Positions 36,560 through 44,063 of a stretch of 64,000 bases of DNA are shown here, one piece after another (position 1 is the first letter of the stretch; every line of letters begins with the position of its first letter). Position numbers and translations under genes: made by a program. The DNA lies in contig BAAFRX010000007.1 of NCBI GenBank assembly GCA_045866275.1, forward strand, positions 33,077 through 97,076. The letters run 5' to 3'. The notes under the pieces were generated by a model. That model ran no database searches and was not told the DNA's origin. It worked only from the letters and a program-made list of their open reading frames with translations. This DNA comes from Sideroxyarcus sp045866275 (GTDB lineage: Bacteria; Pseudomonadota; Gammaproteobacteria; Burkholderiales; Gallionellaceae).

Positions 36560-37820
36560 ACTGACCCGCAACGACTATCGCACGCTCCTGCTTTCCGCGC
36601 TGGGGGGCGTGCTCGAGTTTTACGATTTCGTGATCTTCATCTTCTTTGCGGTCGTCATCTCGCAACTGTTCTTTCCGCCCGACATGCCGGACTGGCTGCG
36701 CCAGGCGCAGACCTTCGGCATCTTCGCCGCCGGTTATCTGGCGCGGCCGCTGGGCGGCATCATCATGGCGCACTTCGGCGACCTGTTCGGACGCAAGCGC
36801 ATGTTCATGCTGAGCGTGCTGCTGATGGCGCTGCCGACGCTGCTGATCGGCCTGCTGCCGACCTATGCCGTGCTCGGCATCTGGGCGCCGCTGCTGTTGC
36901 TGTTGCTGCGCATGCTGCAGGGTGCGGCCATCGGCGGCGAGATTCCCGGTGCCTGGGTCTTCGTGGCGGAACATGTGCCGCCACGCCATGTCGGCTTCGC
37001 CTGCGGCACGCTGACCGCCGGACTCACTGGCGGCATCCTGCTGGGCTCGCTGGTGGCGATGGCCGTCACCCGCAGTTATACGCCGGACGAATTGCTGGCG
37101 GGCGGCTGGCGCGTGCCGTTCATCCTCGGCGGCGCGTTCGGCTTGCTGGCGGTATGGCTGCGCCAGTATTTGCAGGAGACACCGGTGTTCAAGGAACTCC
37201 AGGCGCGGCGGCAACTGGCGGACGAAATGCCGCTGAAGACCGTGGTGCGCGCGCACCGCCCGGCGATCGTGCTGACCATGCTGCTGACCTGGCTGCTCTC
37301 CGCCGCCGTGGTGGTGATGATTCTGATGACGCCGACGCTGGTGCAGAAGCTCTTCGCCGTTCCCGCCGCCGTCGCCCTGGAGGCCAACAGCTACGCCACG
37401 CTGGCGCTGACTCTGGGCTGCATCGTGTTCGGCGCGCTGGCCGACCGCTTCGGCGCCGGGCGCGTGCTGGCGCTGGGCTGCATCGCGCTGGGAGCAACGT
37501 CGTGGTTGTTCTACCGGCAGATGGCGCTTGCCCCACAGCACATCAATGCCCTGTATGCCCTGTCCGGCTTCTGCGTCGGCGTCATCGGCATCGTGCCCGG
37601 CGCAGCGGTACAACTGTTTCCGCCGGCGGTGCGTTTCTCCGGCCTGTCCTTTTCCTACAATCTCGCCTATGCCGTGTTCGGCGGCCTGACGCCGGTGCTG
37701 GTCAGCCTGCTGCTGCCGGTAGTTGGAGCCAACATGCCGGCCTGGTACGTCATGGCCTTGAGCGCGGTGGGTGTGGCGACCGGCTACGCGCTGATGCGCC
37801 GCCGCAGGGGGCATTTGTGA
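36552..37820 (+). CDS. Major facilitator superfamily transporter, metabolite:H+ symporter type
   Basis: 422 residues, twelve predicted membrane segments. The MHS-type features are GGVLEFYDFVIFIFFAVVIS at the start, ARPLGGIIMAHFGDLFGRKR between helices 2 and 3, and RMLQGAAIGGEIPGAWVFVAEH. Relatives include proline/betaine, citrate and shikimate symporters; the substrate here cannot be read. Translation starts at GTG 36552 inside the previous gene's end. Confidence 0.88.
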   Translation: MHKLTRNDYRTLLLSALGGVLEFYDFVIFIFFAVVISQLFFPPDMPDWLRQAQTFGIFAAGYLARPLGGIIMAHFGDLFGRKRMFMLSVLLMALPTLLIGLLPTYAVLGIWAPLLLLLLRMLQGAAIGGEIPGAWVFVAEHVPPRHVGFACGTLTAGLTGGILLGSLVAMAVTRSYTPDELLAGGWRVPFILGGAFGLLAVWLRQYLQETPVFKELQARRQLADEMPLKTVVRAHRPAIVLTMLLTWLLSAAVVVMILMTPTLVQKLFAVPAAVALEANSYATLALTLGCIVFGALADRFGAGRVLALGCIALGATSWLFYRQMALAPQHINALYALSGFCVGVIGIVPGAAVQLFPPAVRFSGLSFSYNLAYAVFGGLTPVLVSLLLPVVGANMPAWYVMALSAVGVATGYALMRRRRGHL

Positions 37821-37877
37821 GAGAATGCGCACCTTCACAAGAGCGCGTCACGCGCCTGATGCGGATGGGGGAATTCC

Positions 37878-38840
37878 TTGGATAGTCTGAAAAAGATGCT
37901 CGCGCCGGACATGGCCGCGGTCGATGCGGTGATCCGTGCGCGCCTGCATTCCGAAGTGGCGCTGGTCAGCCAGGTCGGCGAATACATCATCGACGGTGGC
38001 GGCAAACGCCTGCGTCCGGCCTTGGTGCTGCTGGCGGCACAGGCCTTCGGTTACCGCGGCACGCATCATCACGAGCTGGCGGCGGTGGTCGAATTCATCC
38101 ACACGGCGACCCTGCTGCATGACGACGTGGTGGACGAATCCGACCTGCGGCGCGGGCGCGAGACGGCCAACGCGCTGTTCGGCAACGCGGCCAGCGTGCT
38201 GGTCGGAGACTTCCTCTACTCGCGTGCGTTCCAGATGATGGTGGGCGTGGGCGAGATGCGCGTGATGCAGGTCTTGTCCGATGCCACCAACATCATCGCC
38301 GAGGGCGAAGTGCTGCAACTGCTCAACTGCCACGATGCCGATGTGGACGTGGCGAACTACATGCGCGTCATCCACTGCAAGACCGCCAAGCTGTTCGAGG
38401 CGGCGATGCGCCTGGGTGCCATTCTGGGGCAGGCATCGGCGGCGGACGAAGCGGCGGCGGCGAAATACGGCATGCACCTCGGCACCGCGTTTCAGCTGAT
38501 CGACGATGTGCTGGACTATTCCGCGAATGAGGCGGAGACCGGCAAGCATCTCGGCGACGATCTGGCCGAAGGCAAGCCCACGCTGCCCCTGATCCATGCC
38601 ATGCAGCACGGCACGCCGGCACAGGCCGCCGTGGTGCGCAACGCCATCGAACAGGGTGATATCGCCAAGCTGGCGGAAGTGCAGGCAATCATTCTCGCCA
38701 CCGGGGCGCTCGAATTCACGCGGCAACGGGCAGTGCAGGAAGCCGAGGCGGCCTGCGCCGCGATTTCTGCATTTAGGGATACGCAATTCAAGCGCGCTCT
38801 GTTAGAATTGCCCCACTTTGCCGCCACGCGGCAATTTTAG
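37878..38840 (+). CDS. ispB: Polyprenyl (octaprenyl) diphosphate synthase
   Basis: 320 residues from a TTG start with a strong GGGGGA site. The first aspartate-rich motif is LLHDDVVDESDLRRG (DDxxD at 82-86) and the second is FQLIDDVLDY. GGGKRLRPALVLLAA is typical. It makes the side chain of ubiquinone or menaquinone. Chain length (C40) is inferred from similarity to IspB. Its last codons form a hairpin followed by TTTT, just before tRNA-Pro. Confidence 0.93.
   Translation: MDSLKKMLAPDMAAVDAVIRARLHSEVALVSQVGEYIIDGGGKRLRPALVLLAAQAFGYRGTHHHELAAVVEFIHTATLLHDDVVDESDLRRGRETANALFGNAASVLVGDFLYSRAFQMMVGVGEMRVMQVLSDATNIIAEGEVLQLLNCHDADVDVANYMRVIHCKTAKLFEAAMRLGAILGQASAADEAAAAKYGMHLGTAFQLIDDVLDYSANEAETGKHLGDDLAEGKPTLPLIHAMQHGTPAQAAVVRNAIEQGDIAKLAEVQAIILATGALEFTRQRAVQEAEAACAAISAFRDTQFKRALLELPHFAATRQF
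38818..38838 (+). terminator. Terminator inside the 3' end of ispB
   Basis: TTGCCGC (38818-38824) pairs with GCGGCAA (38828-38834) around CAC and is followed by TTTT. The stem lies within the last ispB codons. It may reduce read-through into the tRNA gene, which starts 9 bp later. Confidence 0.55.
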
Positions 38841-38846
38841 TTTCAT

Positions 38847-38923
38847 CGGAGTGTAGCTCAGCCTGGTAGAGCACTGCGTTCGGGACGCAGGGGTCGGAGG
38901 TTCGAATCCTCTCACTCCGACCA
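38847..38923 (+). tRNA. tRNA-Pro, anticodon CGG
   Basis: The 77-nt cloverleaf folds fully. Acceptor CGGAGTG pairs with CACTCCG, the anticodon stem CTGCG pairs with CGCAG, and the loop TTCGGGA gives anticodon CGG (reads CCG proline codons). The T arm contains GTTCGAATC, and the 3' CCA is encoded. It lies between ispB and mpl. Confidence 0.97.
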
Positions 38924-38940
38924 TTTCTGGTCGGATTTTT
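38917..38940 (+). terminator. Terminator that uses the 3' end of tRNA-Pro as its left arm
   Basis: CCGACCA (38917-38923, the last bases of the tRNA including CCA) pairs with TGGTCGG (38928-38934) around TTTC and is followed by ATTTTT. The stem is 7 bp and perfect. The hairpin competes with the acceptor stem during transcription. Confidence 0.75.
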
Positions 38941-38995
38941 CGATTGCCCCATTTGTTCCTGCCAAGCAAAGCCATGCCGTTAAGGCGGCAAATGT

Positions 38996-40402
38996 TTACT
39001 TCAAACGCTTCAACAGCCTTTCGTGTATCCCGCCAAACCCGCCGTTGCTCATCACCAGGATGTGATCCCCGGTTTCCGCGACCTTGGCGATGGCCTCAAT
39101 GAGTTCATTGAGATCATCCTTCACCACCGCCTTGTCGCCCAGCGGCGCGAGCGCGCCGCGCGCATCCCAGCCTAGATTGCCGGCATAGCAGAAGGTCAGG
39201 TCTGCATCTTTCAGACTGTCCGGAAGCGCAGCTTTCATCACGCCCAGCTTCATGGTGTTGGAGCGTGGTTCCAGTACGGCGAGGATGCGTGCCTTGCCCA
39301 CCTTGCGCCGCAGTCCGGCAACGGTCGTGTCGATGGCGGTGGGGTGGTGCGCAAAGTCGTCATACACCGTGATGCCGCGAACCGTGCCGCGCACTTCCAT
39401 GCGGCGTTTCACGTTCTTGAATTCGGCCAGTGCAGCCAGTCCTTGCGTAACGGGTACGCCCGCGTGGCGCGCAGCGGCGAGTGCGGCCAAGGCGTTCATG
39501 CGGTTGTGTTCGCCCATCAGCTCCCATTGCAGCGCGCCTTGTACTTGGCCATCGAAGTAAACATTTTCCTCTTCATCAATTTGCCAGCCTTTCCCCCACC
39601 CCGCCCCTCCCCCGGCGGGAGAGGGAGTAGAAGCGGCAAAGCCAAAGGTCTCCACCGGCGTCCAGCAGCCGCGTGCAATAACGCGCGCCAACGATGCCTC
39701 GCGGCCGTTGCATACCACCAGCCCGTTGCCGGGCACGGTGCGCACCAGATGGTGGAACTGGGTTTCAATGGCGATCAAATCGGGAAAAATATCGGCATGG
39801 TCGAATTCGAGGTTGTTCAGCACCGCAGTGCGCGGGTGGTAGTGCACGAACTTGGAACGCTTGTCGAAGAAGGCGGTGTCGTATTCGTCGGCCTCAATGA
39901 CAAAGAATCCCCCACCCCCAGCCCCTCCCCCGGCAGGAGAGGGGAGGCGCGCCGAAATGCCGAAATTCTGTGGTACGCCGCCGATGAGGAAGCCGGGGTT
40001 CAGCCCCGCGTGTTCAAGGATCCAGGCCAGCATCGAGGCGGTGGTGGTCTTGCCGTGCGTGCCCGCCACGCCCAGCACCCATTTGTCGTGCAGGATGTTT
40101 TGCGCCAGCCATTGCGGGCCAGAGACGTAGGGCAGGTTGCGGTTCAGTATCTCTTCCATCAGCGGGTTGCCGCGCGACACCACGTTGCCAATCACGAATA
40201 TGTCCGGCTTCAGGTCGAGCTGTTCCGTGCCCCATCCTTCGATGAGTTCGATCCCCTGTACTTCGAGCTGCGTGCTCATCGGCGGATAGACGTTGGCATC
40301 GCACCCCGTGACGCGATAGCCCGCCTGTTTGGCGATGGCGGCAATGCCGCCCATGAAGGTGCCGCAGATACCAAGAATATGGATGTGTTTTGGTTGGCTC
40401 AT
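38996..40402 (-). CDS. mpl: UDP-N-acetylmuramate:L-alanyl-gamma-D-glutamyl-meso-diaminopimelate ligase
   Basis: 468 residues from ATG 40402. The Mpl start KHIHILGICGTFMGGIAAIA, the ATP loop VLGVAGTHGKTTTASMLAW, and FFVIEADEYDTAFFDKRSKF are all present, as is AVLEPRSNTMKLGVM. It recycles cell-wall tripeptide onto UDP-MurNAc. Two insertions carrying PSPAGGGAG interrupt variable loops, encoded by short GC-rich palindromic elements (39593-39627 and 39909-39946), and both keep the frame open. Catalytic motifs are untouched, so the enzyme is probably functional. Confidence 0.94.
   Translation of the reverse strand: MSQPKHIHILGICGTFMGGIAAIAKQAGYRVTGCDANVYPPMSTQLEVQGIELIEGWGTEQLDLKPDIFVIGNVVSRGNPLMEEILNRNLPYVSGPQWLAQNILHDKWVLGVAGTHGKTTTASMLAWILEHAGLNPGFLIGGVPQNFGISARLPSPAGGGAGGGGFFVIEADEYDTAFFDKRSKFVHYHPRTAVLNNLEFDHADIFPDLIAIETQFHHLVRTVPGNGLVVCNGREASLARVIARGCWTPVETFGFAASTPSPAGGGAGWGKGWQIDEEENVYFDGQVQGALQWELMGEHNRMNALAALAAARHAGVPVTQGLAALAEFKNVKRRMEVRGTVRGITVYDDFAHHPTAIDTTVAGLRRKVGKARILAVLEPRSNTMKLGVMKAALPDSLKDADLTFCYAGNLGWDARGALAPLGDKAVVKDDLNELIEAIAKVAETGDHILVMSNGGFGGIHERLLKRLK
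39593..39627. repeat. Short palindromic element inside mpl, copy A
   Basis: About 35 bp of C-rich then G-rich sequence with core CCCCTCCCCCGG followed by CGGGAGAGGG. On the coding strand it encodes TPSPAGGGAGWGKG. It is strongly similar to copy B at 39909 and in the same orientation and frame. Confidence 0.75.
39909..39946. repeat. Short palindromic element inside mpl, copy B
   Basis: About 38 bp with the same core CCCCTCCCCCGG, then CAGGAGAGGGG. On the coding strand it encodes PSPAGGGAGGGG. The ends can pair (CCCCTC with GAGGGG). It is inserted between ARL and FFVIEADEYD of the ligase. Confidence 0.75.
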
Positions 40403-40424
40403 TTTTAATTTACCCGTTGCCAAT

Positions 40425-40482
40425 TGTAGGAGCGCGCCCTGCGCGCGATTGCAAATGTTCGCGCGCAGGGCGCGATCCTACA
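40425..40482. repeat. REP-like long inverted repeat between mpl and the DUF486 gene
   Basis: Two 24-bp arms, 40425-40448 (beginning TGTAGGAGCGCGCCC) and 40459-40482 (ending GGGCGCGATCCTACA), are inverted copies with one mismatch and a 10-bp loop. The TGTAGGAGCG start and GC-rich stem resemble proteobacterial REP elements. No REP-associated transposase is in the window. Confidence 0.8.
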
Positions 40483-40491
40483 CCCGGAAAT

Positions 40492-40845
40492 TTACGTCCT
40501 GAAAATGAAATACACCGCACCCATCAGGCACAGCCCCGCCCATAGATAATCCAGCTTCAGCGGCTGGTTCATGTACATCACCGCGAACGGCACGAAGATG
40601 GTCAATGTGATGACCTCCTGCAATATCTTCAGTTGCCCGAGTGAAAGCTGGGTATAGCCGATGCGGTTGGCGGGCACCTGGATCAGATATTCGAACAGCG
40701 CGATGCCCCAGCTTGCCAGCGCCGCGACATACCAGGGCGAGGAAGCAAAATTCTTCAGGTGTCCGTACCAGGCGAAGGTCATGAACAGGTTGGACACGGC
40801 CAGCATCAGCGCGGTGATCAGGAGCGGATTCGAAATCAGGTTCAT
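40492..40845 (-). CDS. DMT-superfamily small membrane protein (DUF486 type)
   Basis: 117 residues with four hydrophobic segments (ITALMLAVSNLFMTFAWYGH, YVAALASWGIALFEYLIQVP, LKILQEVITLTIFVPFAVMY and the C-terminal LWAGLCLMGAVYFIFR). The pattern and FAWYGHLK-like segment match the DUF486 family of drug/metabolite-transporter relatives. Function is unknown. The start ATG 40845 is preferred over long frames reaching 41784, which are antisense to uppP. Confidence 0.85.
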   Translation of the reverse strand: MNLISNPLLITALMLAVSNLFMTFAWYGHLKNFASSPWYVAALASWGIALFEYLIQVPANRIGYTQLSLGQLKILQEVITLTIFVPFAVMYMNQPLKLDYLWAGLCLMGAVYFIFRT

Positions 40846-40936
40846 TTTCGTTGCATGACGGTCGCGGACGATGGCGCGCATTGTGGCGCAATTGCCTGCG
40901 GTCAGCCAGCGCCTCCAGGGCAGGTATAATCGCGCC

Positions 40937-41146
40937 ATGGCCGTCCCGATTTTCTCCATTCCCGTCGAAATTAGCGCTGACTCCCCGTGCATCGGCCATT
41001 GCACGACCGTGCTGGGCGACGAAGTTTGCCGCAGTTGCCTGCGCACTTTCGACGAGATCACACGCTGGGTGGAGATGAACGAAACGGAACGGCGCGCGGT
41101 CAACTGGCGCATTGCCCTGCTCGCCAAACCGCATTCGTCAATTTGA
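40937..41146 (+). CDS. DUF1289-family small cysteine protein
   Basis: 69 residues. The family pattern SPCIGHC...CRSC-x-RTFDEITRW is clear, with four cysteines that may bind metal or iron-sulfur. MNETERRAVNWRI completes the domain. A TATAAT box (40925-40930) lies just 6 bp before the ATG, with no good -35, so promoter and start assignment are uncertain. It is divergent from the DUF486 gene. Confidence 0.82.
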   Translation: MAVPIFSIPVEISADSPCIGHCTTVLGDEVCRSCLRTFDEITRWVEMNETERRAVNWRIALLAKPHSSI

Positions 41147-41182
41147 TTACCGGAACCCCGTCTGTGCGGGGATAAATAATTT

Positions 41183-42010
41183 ATGGATATCCTGCTGTTG
41201 CTCAAAGCCACGATTCTCGGCATCGTCGAAGGCCTGACCGAATTCCTGCCCATTTCCTCGACCGGACATTTGATCCTCGTTGGCGACTTGCTGGATTTCA
41301 ACGACGAGCGCGGCAAGGTGTTCGAGATCGTCATCCAGTTCGCCGCCATTCTGGCGGTTTGCTGGGAATACCGCGCCAAGCTGGGTTCGGTCACATCCGG
41401 GCTGCTGCAAAAACAGGAGGCGGCGCAACGCTTTACCCTGAATTTGTTCATCGCGTTCCTGCCGCTGGCGATTCTCGGGCTGCTGTTCGGCAAAGCGATC
41501 AAGGCGCACCTGTTCTCCCCCGTTCCGGTCGCACTCGCGTTCATCGTCGGCGGTCTCGTCATTCTGTGGGCGGAAAAACGGCAGCACTCGGAACGCATCC
41601 AAAGCGTGGACGACATGCACTGGAAAGACGCGCTGAAGATGGGTTTGGCACAGGCGCTGGCGCTGATCCCCGGCACTTCGCGTTCCGGCTCGACCATCAT
41701 CGGCGGTTTGTTCTTCGGACTGTCGCGCAAGGCGGCGACCGAATTCTCGTTTTTTCTCGCCATCCCCACCCTGACGGCCGCCACGATCTACGAGGTGGTG
41801 AAATACCGGCACGACTTCCACGCGGACGACCTCGGCATTTTCCTGGTCGGCTCCGTTGCCTCTTTCGTCAGCGCCTTCATCGCCGTGCGCGGGCTGCTAC
41901 GCTACATCAGCCGCCACGACTTTACCGTGTTCGCGTGGTACCGCATCGTGTTCGGCCTGATCGTGCTGGCTACCGCCTACAGCGGTGCCGTGAACTGGTC
42001 GGCGGCGTAA
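41183..42010 (+). CDS. uppP: Undecaprenyl-diphosphatase (bacitracin resistance protein)
   Basis: 275 residues, polytopic. The active-site motifs are IVEGLTEFLPISSTGHLIL and PGTSRSGSTIIGGLFFGLSR. It dephosphorylates C55-PP at the inner membrane to recycle the lipid carrier for peptidoglycan and LPS. A small hairpin, CCCCG...CGGGG, lies just upstream (about 41156-41171). Confidence 0.96.
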   Translation: MDILLLLKATILGIVEGLTEFLPISSTGHLILVGDLLDFNDERGKVFEIVIQFAAILAVCWEYRAKLGSVTSGLLQKQEAAQRFTLNLFIAFLPLAILGLLFGKAIKAHLFSPVPVALAFIVGGLVILWAEKRQHSERIQSVDDMHWKDALKMGLAQALALIPGTSRSGSTIIGGLFFGLSRKAATEFSFFLAIPTLTAATIYEVVKYRHDFHADDLGIFLVGSVASFVSAFIAVRGLLRYISRHDFTVFAWYRIVFGLIVLATAYSGAVNWSAA

Positions 42011-42085
42011 TGAGCAAGTGTTGCTTGCTGATTGCTGCTAACGGTCACGGCAGAGAAACCGGCCCACAAACCCAATGGCGCACCC

Positions 42086-42133
42086 TGTGGGTCGGGTTTT
42101 AACCCGACACGTCGGACTGAAGTCCGACCCACA
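42086..42133. repeat. Interspersed double-hairpin repeat between uppP and the rhodanese gene
   Basis: A 48-bp unit. Outer ends TGTGGGTCGG and CCGACCCACA are inverted copies. Inside lie two palindromes, GTCGGGTTTTAACCCGAC and GTCGGACTGAAGTCCGAC. It sits between convergent genes, where it could end transcription from both sides. A related unit is at 48585 and a partial one at 29429. Confidence 0.85.
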
Positions 42134-42169
42134 AAAGCTTTGATAGGTGTCTGCGCTGGCCCAGTTCCA

Positions 42170-42622
42170 CTAGCTTTGCTCCCACGGCAGTCCGGCCGCA
42201 CGCCACCCGTTCAAGATATTGCGCTGATTGCCGGGGTTCTTGTCGCCCTCGAATCCTTCGAGGATGTTGTAGCAATCGGCAAAGCCTGCCTGGGTGGCGA
42301 GGGCCGCCGCCGCATGGGAACGATGCCCGCTGCGGCAAAGGAAAAGCAGCAAAGATTCCTTGTCCACCTGCTGTTCCAGGGCGGCCATGAAATTGGGGTT
42401 CGGCTTCATGCCGGGATAACCCATCCATTCGATTTCGACCGCGCCGGGAACGCGTCCGACCCAATCGATTTCGGCGCGAGTCCGCACATCCACCAGTTTC
42501 GCACCAGGTGCGGTCTGCCAGATTTCATAGGCTTCTTCGGGGGTTAGCGCGCCTTCGTAGGGCAAATTTGCTTCTTTGGCGCGAAGTTGTGCGGATTTCA
42601 ATATTGCGGTGATTTTTCCCAT
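42170..42622 (-). CDS. Rhodanese-domain sulfurtransferase
   Basis: 150 residues with one rhodanese domain. LVDVRTRAEIDWVGRVPGAV begins the fold and the active-site loop LFLCRSGHRS places the catalytic Cys at 96. A GFEGDKNP segment follows. It probably transfers sulfane sulfur in the cytoplasm; the acceptor is unknown. It is convergent with uppP and divergent from the CDF gene. Confidence 0.9.
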   Translation of the reverse strand: MGKITAILKSAQLRAKEANLPYEGALTPEEAYEIWQTAPGAKLVDVRTRAEIDWVGRVPGAVEIEWMGYPGMKPNPNFMAALEQQVDKESLLLFLCRSGHRSHAAAALATQAGFADCYNILEGFEGDKNPGNQRNILNGWRAAGLPWEQS

Positions 42623-42698
42623 TTTTTATGACCTGTCTTTAATCTCATCGATGTCCGGTGCTATCCTGCACACCCGTCTGCATACTATCGCATCGTCG

Positions 42699-43874
42699 AT
42701 GAAAAATCACACGCACGCACCGGCGCACGATCGCGTGGCCGCGTTCGAACCTGCGCATCCGCTGCGCTTTGCTGCGGCACGCAAAAGCACGTGGGTCAGC
42801 ATCCTGATCAACCTGGCCTTGTCCATTCTGCAAGTGCTGGCCGGTTTCTTCGGCAAGTCGCAATCGCTGATGGCGGACGGTCTGCATTCTTTCGCCGATT
42901 TGTTGTCCGACGTGCTGGTGTTGTTCGCCAACCGCCACGGCAACAAGCACGCGGATGCCAATCATCCCTACGGGCACGCGCGCATCGAGACAGCGGCTTC
43001 GCTGATCCTCGGCGCCAGCCTGGCGGCGCTCGGTGTCGGCCTGCTCATCGTCACGGGCATGCGCCTGCAGCATCCGGAACAGATACATGCCGTCCATCCC
43101 TATACGCTGTGGGTTGCGCTGATTGCGCTCGCCGCAAAGGAAGGCATGTTCCGCTACATGCTGGCGGTGGCAAAACGCGTGCGTTCGCAGATGCTGGTGG
43201 CGAATGCGTGGCACGCGCGTTCCGATGCCGCGTCGTCGCTGGTGGTCATCGTGGGCATCATCGGCAACCTGCTGGGCTATACCTTTCTTGATCTGGTCGC
43301 GGCCGGCGTGGTCGGCGTGATGATTGCCTACATGGGCATCCAGTTCGCGCGCGATGCCCTTCTGGAACTGGTGGATACCGGGCTGGACGAGGACGAAGTG
43401 CGCGCCATCCGCAACACCCTGAAAGCGGTACCCGGCGTGATGGGCCTGCATGAATTGCGCACCCGCAAGATGGCGGATAATGCGCTGGTCGATGCGCACA
43501 TCATCGTCGATCCCCGCATCAGCGTGTCGGAGGGACACTACATCGCCGAGGCGGCGCGCAGTGCGGTGCTGAAACAGCACCATGTCCTGGATGTGATGGT
43601 GCACATCGATCCGGAAGACGACCTGCAGACCAAGCCCAATGCCCGTCTCCCGCAGCGCCACCTGTTGATGGCGCATCTGTACAAACGCCTCGGTTACGAA
43701 CTGCCCGCTTCCACCCGTGTCGTGCTGCACTATCTGGACGGCAAGGTGGAAGCGGACCTGTTGCTGGATGCCGATCTCGATTTGGCTGCGCTGAAGAAAC
43801 AATGTTCCACTATCGCGGCGGACGACCCGTATTTTCGCCGTCTGACGCTCTACCGGAATGTCGCACCAGATTAG
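42699..43874 (+). CDS. Cation diffusion facilitator family transporter
   Basis: 391 residues from ATG 42699; in-frame starts at 42651 and 42576 are less likely. Six membrane segments carry the CDF metal-site pattern SLMADGLHSFADLLSD and HPYGHARIETAASL in the first half and NAWHARSDAASSLVV later. A cytoplasmic C-terminal domain follows, longer than usual by about 90 residues. It probably exports Fe2+, Zn2+ or another divalent metal. The substrate is not readable from the sequence. Confidence 0.92.
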   Translation: MKNHTHAPAHDRVAAFEPAHPLRFAAARKSTWVSILINLALSILQVLAGFFGKSQSLMADGLHSFADLLSDVLVLFANRHGNKHADANHPYGHARIETAASLILGASLAALGVGLLIVTGMRLQHPEQIHAVHPYTLWVALIALAAKEGMFRYMLAVAKRVRSQMLVANAWHARSDAASSLVVIVGIIGNLLGYTFLDLVAAGVVGVMIAYMGIQFARDALLELVDTGLDEDEVRAIRNTLKAVPGVMGLHELRTRKMADNALVDAHIIVDPRISVSEGHYIAEAARSAVLKQHHVLDVMVHIDPEDDLQTKPNARLPQRHLLMAHLYKRLGYELPASTRVVLHYLDGKVEADLLLDADLDLAALKKQCSTIAADDPYFRRLTLYRNVAPD

Positions 43875-43973
43875 TGCGTCAAGAGCCTGCTGTGCCCCAT
43901 TTATGGGCGATCGTCCGCCCGCCACGGCCGCTTAAATATGGCACAATGCGCGCCTGAACTTGTTTGGCGATGG

Positions 43974-43989
43974 TGGCACAGTTTCTGCT
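43974..43989 (+). promoter_or_regulatory. Sigma-54 promoter of glnA
   Basis: TGGCACAGTTTCTGCT matches the -24/-12 consensus TGGCACR-N4-TTGCW at every defined position except one (C for the first T of TTGC). The GG and GC dinucleotides have the required spacing. It lies 75 bp before the glnA ATG, and ntrBC are just downstream of glnA. Confidence 0.82.
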
Positions 43990-44063
43990 CAAGCCATTGC
44001 GTACCATTTACCTGGTTCGTTTCATCTAACTCATGTTGATTTAATTTATTGGGAGATTCGAGT

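Noticed and set aside
36426..37838. 470-codon minus-strand ORF
   Set aside because: Antisense to the MHS transporter; composition is His/Gln/Arg-rich low complexity, typical of a shadow frame.
39344..40408. 354-codon plus-strand ORF over mpl
   Set aside because: Antisense shadow; the mpl frame contains the ATP loop and ligase motifs.
42645..43925. 426-codon minus-strand ORF
   Set aside because: Antisense to the CDF transporter gene, which shows membrane segments and metal-site motifs.
43935..43960. Possible NtrC binding site upstream of glnA (GGCACAATGCGCGCC area)
   Set aside because: Only one half-site is convincing, the spacing does not match TGCAC-N7-GTGCA, and it lies too close to the -24 element.
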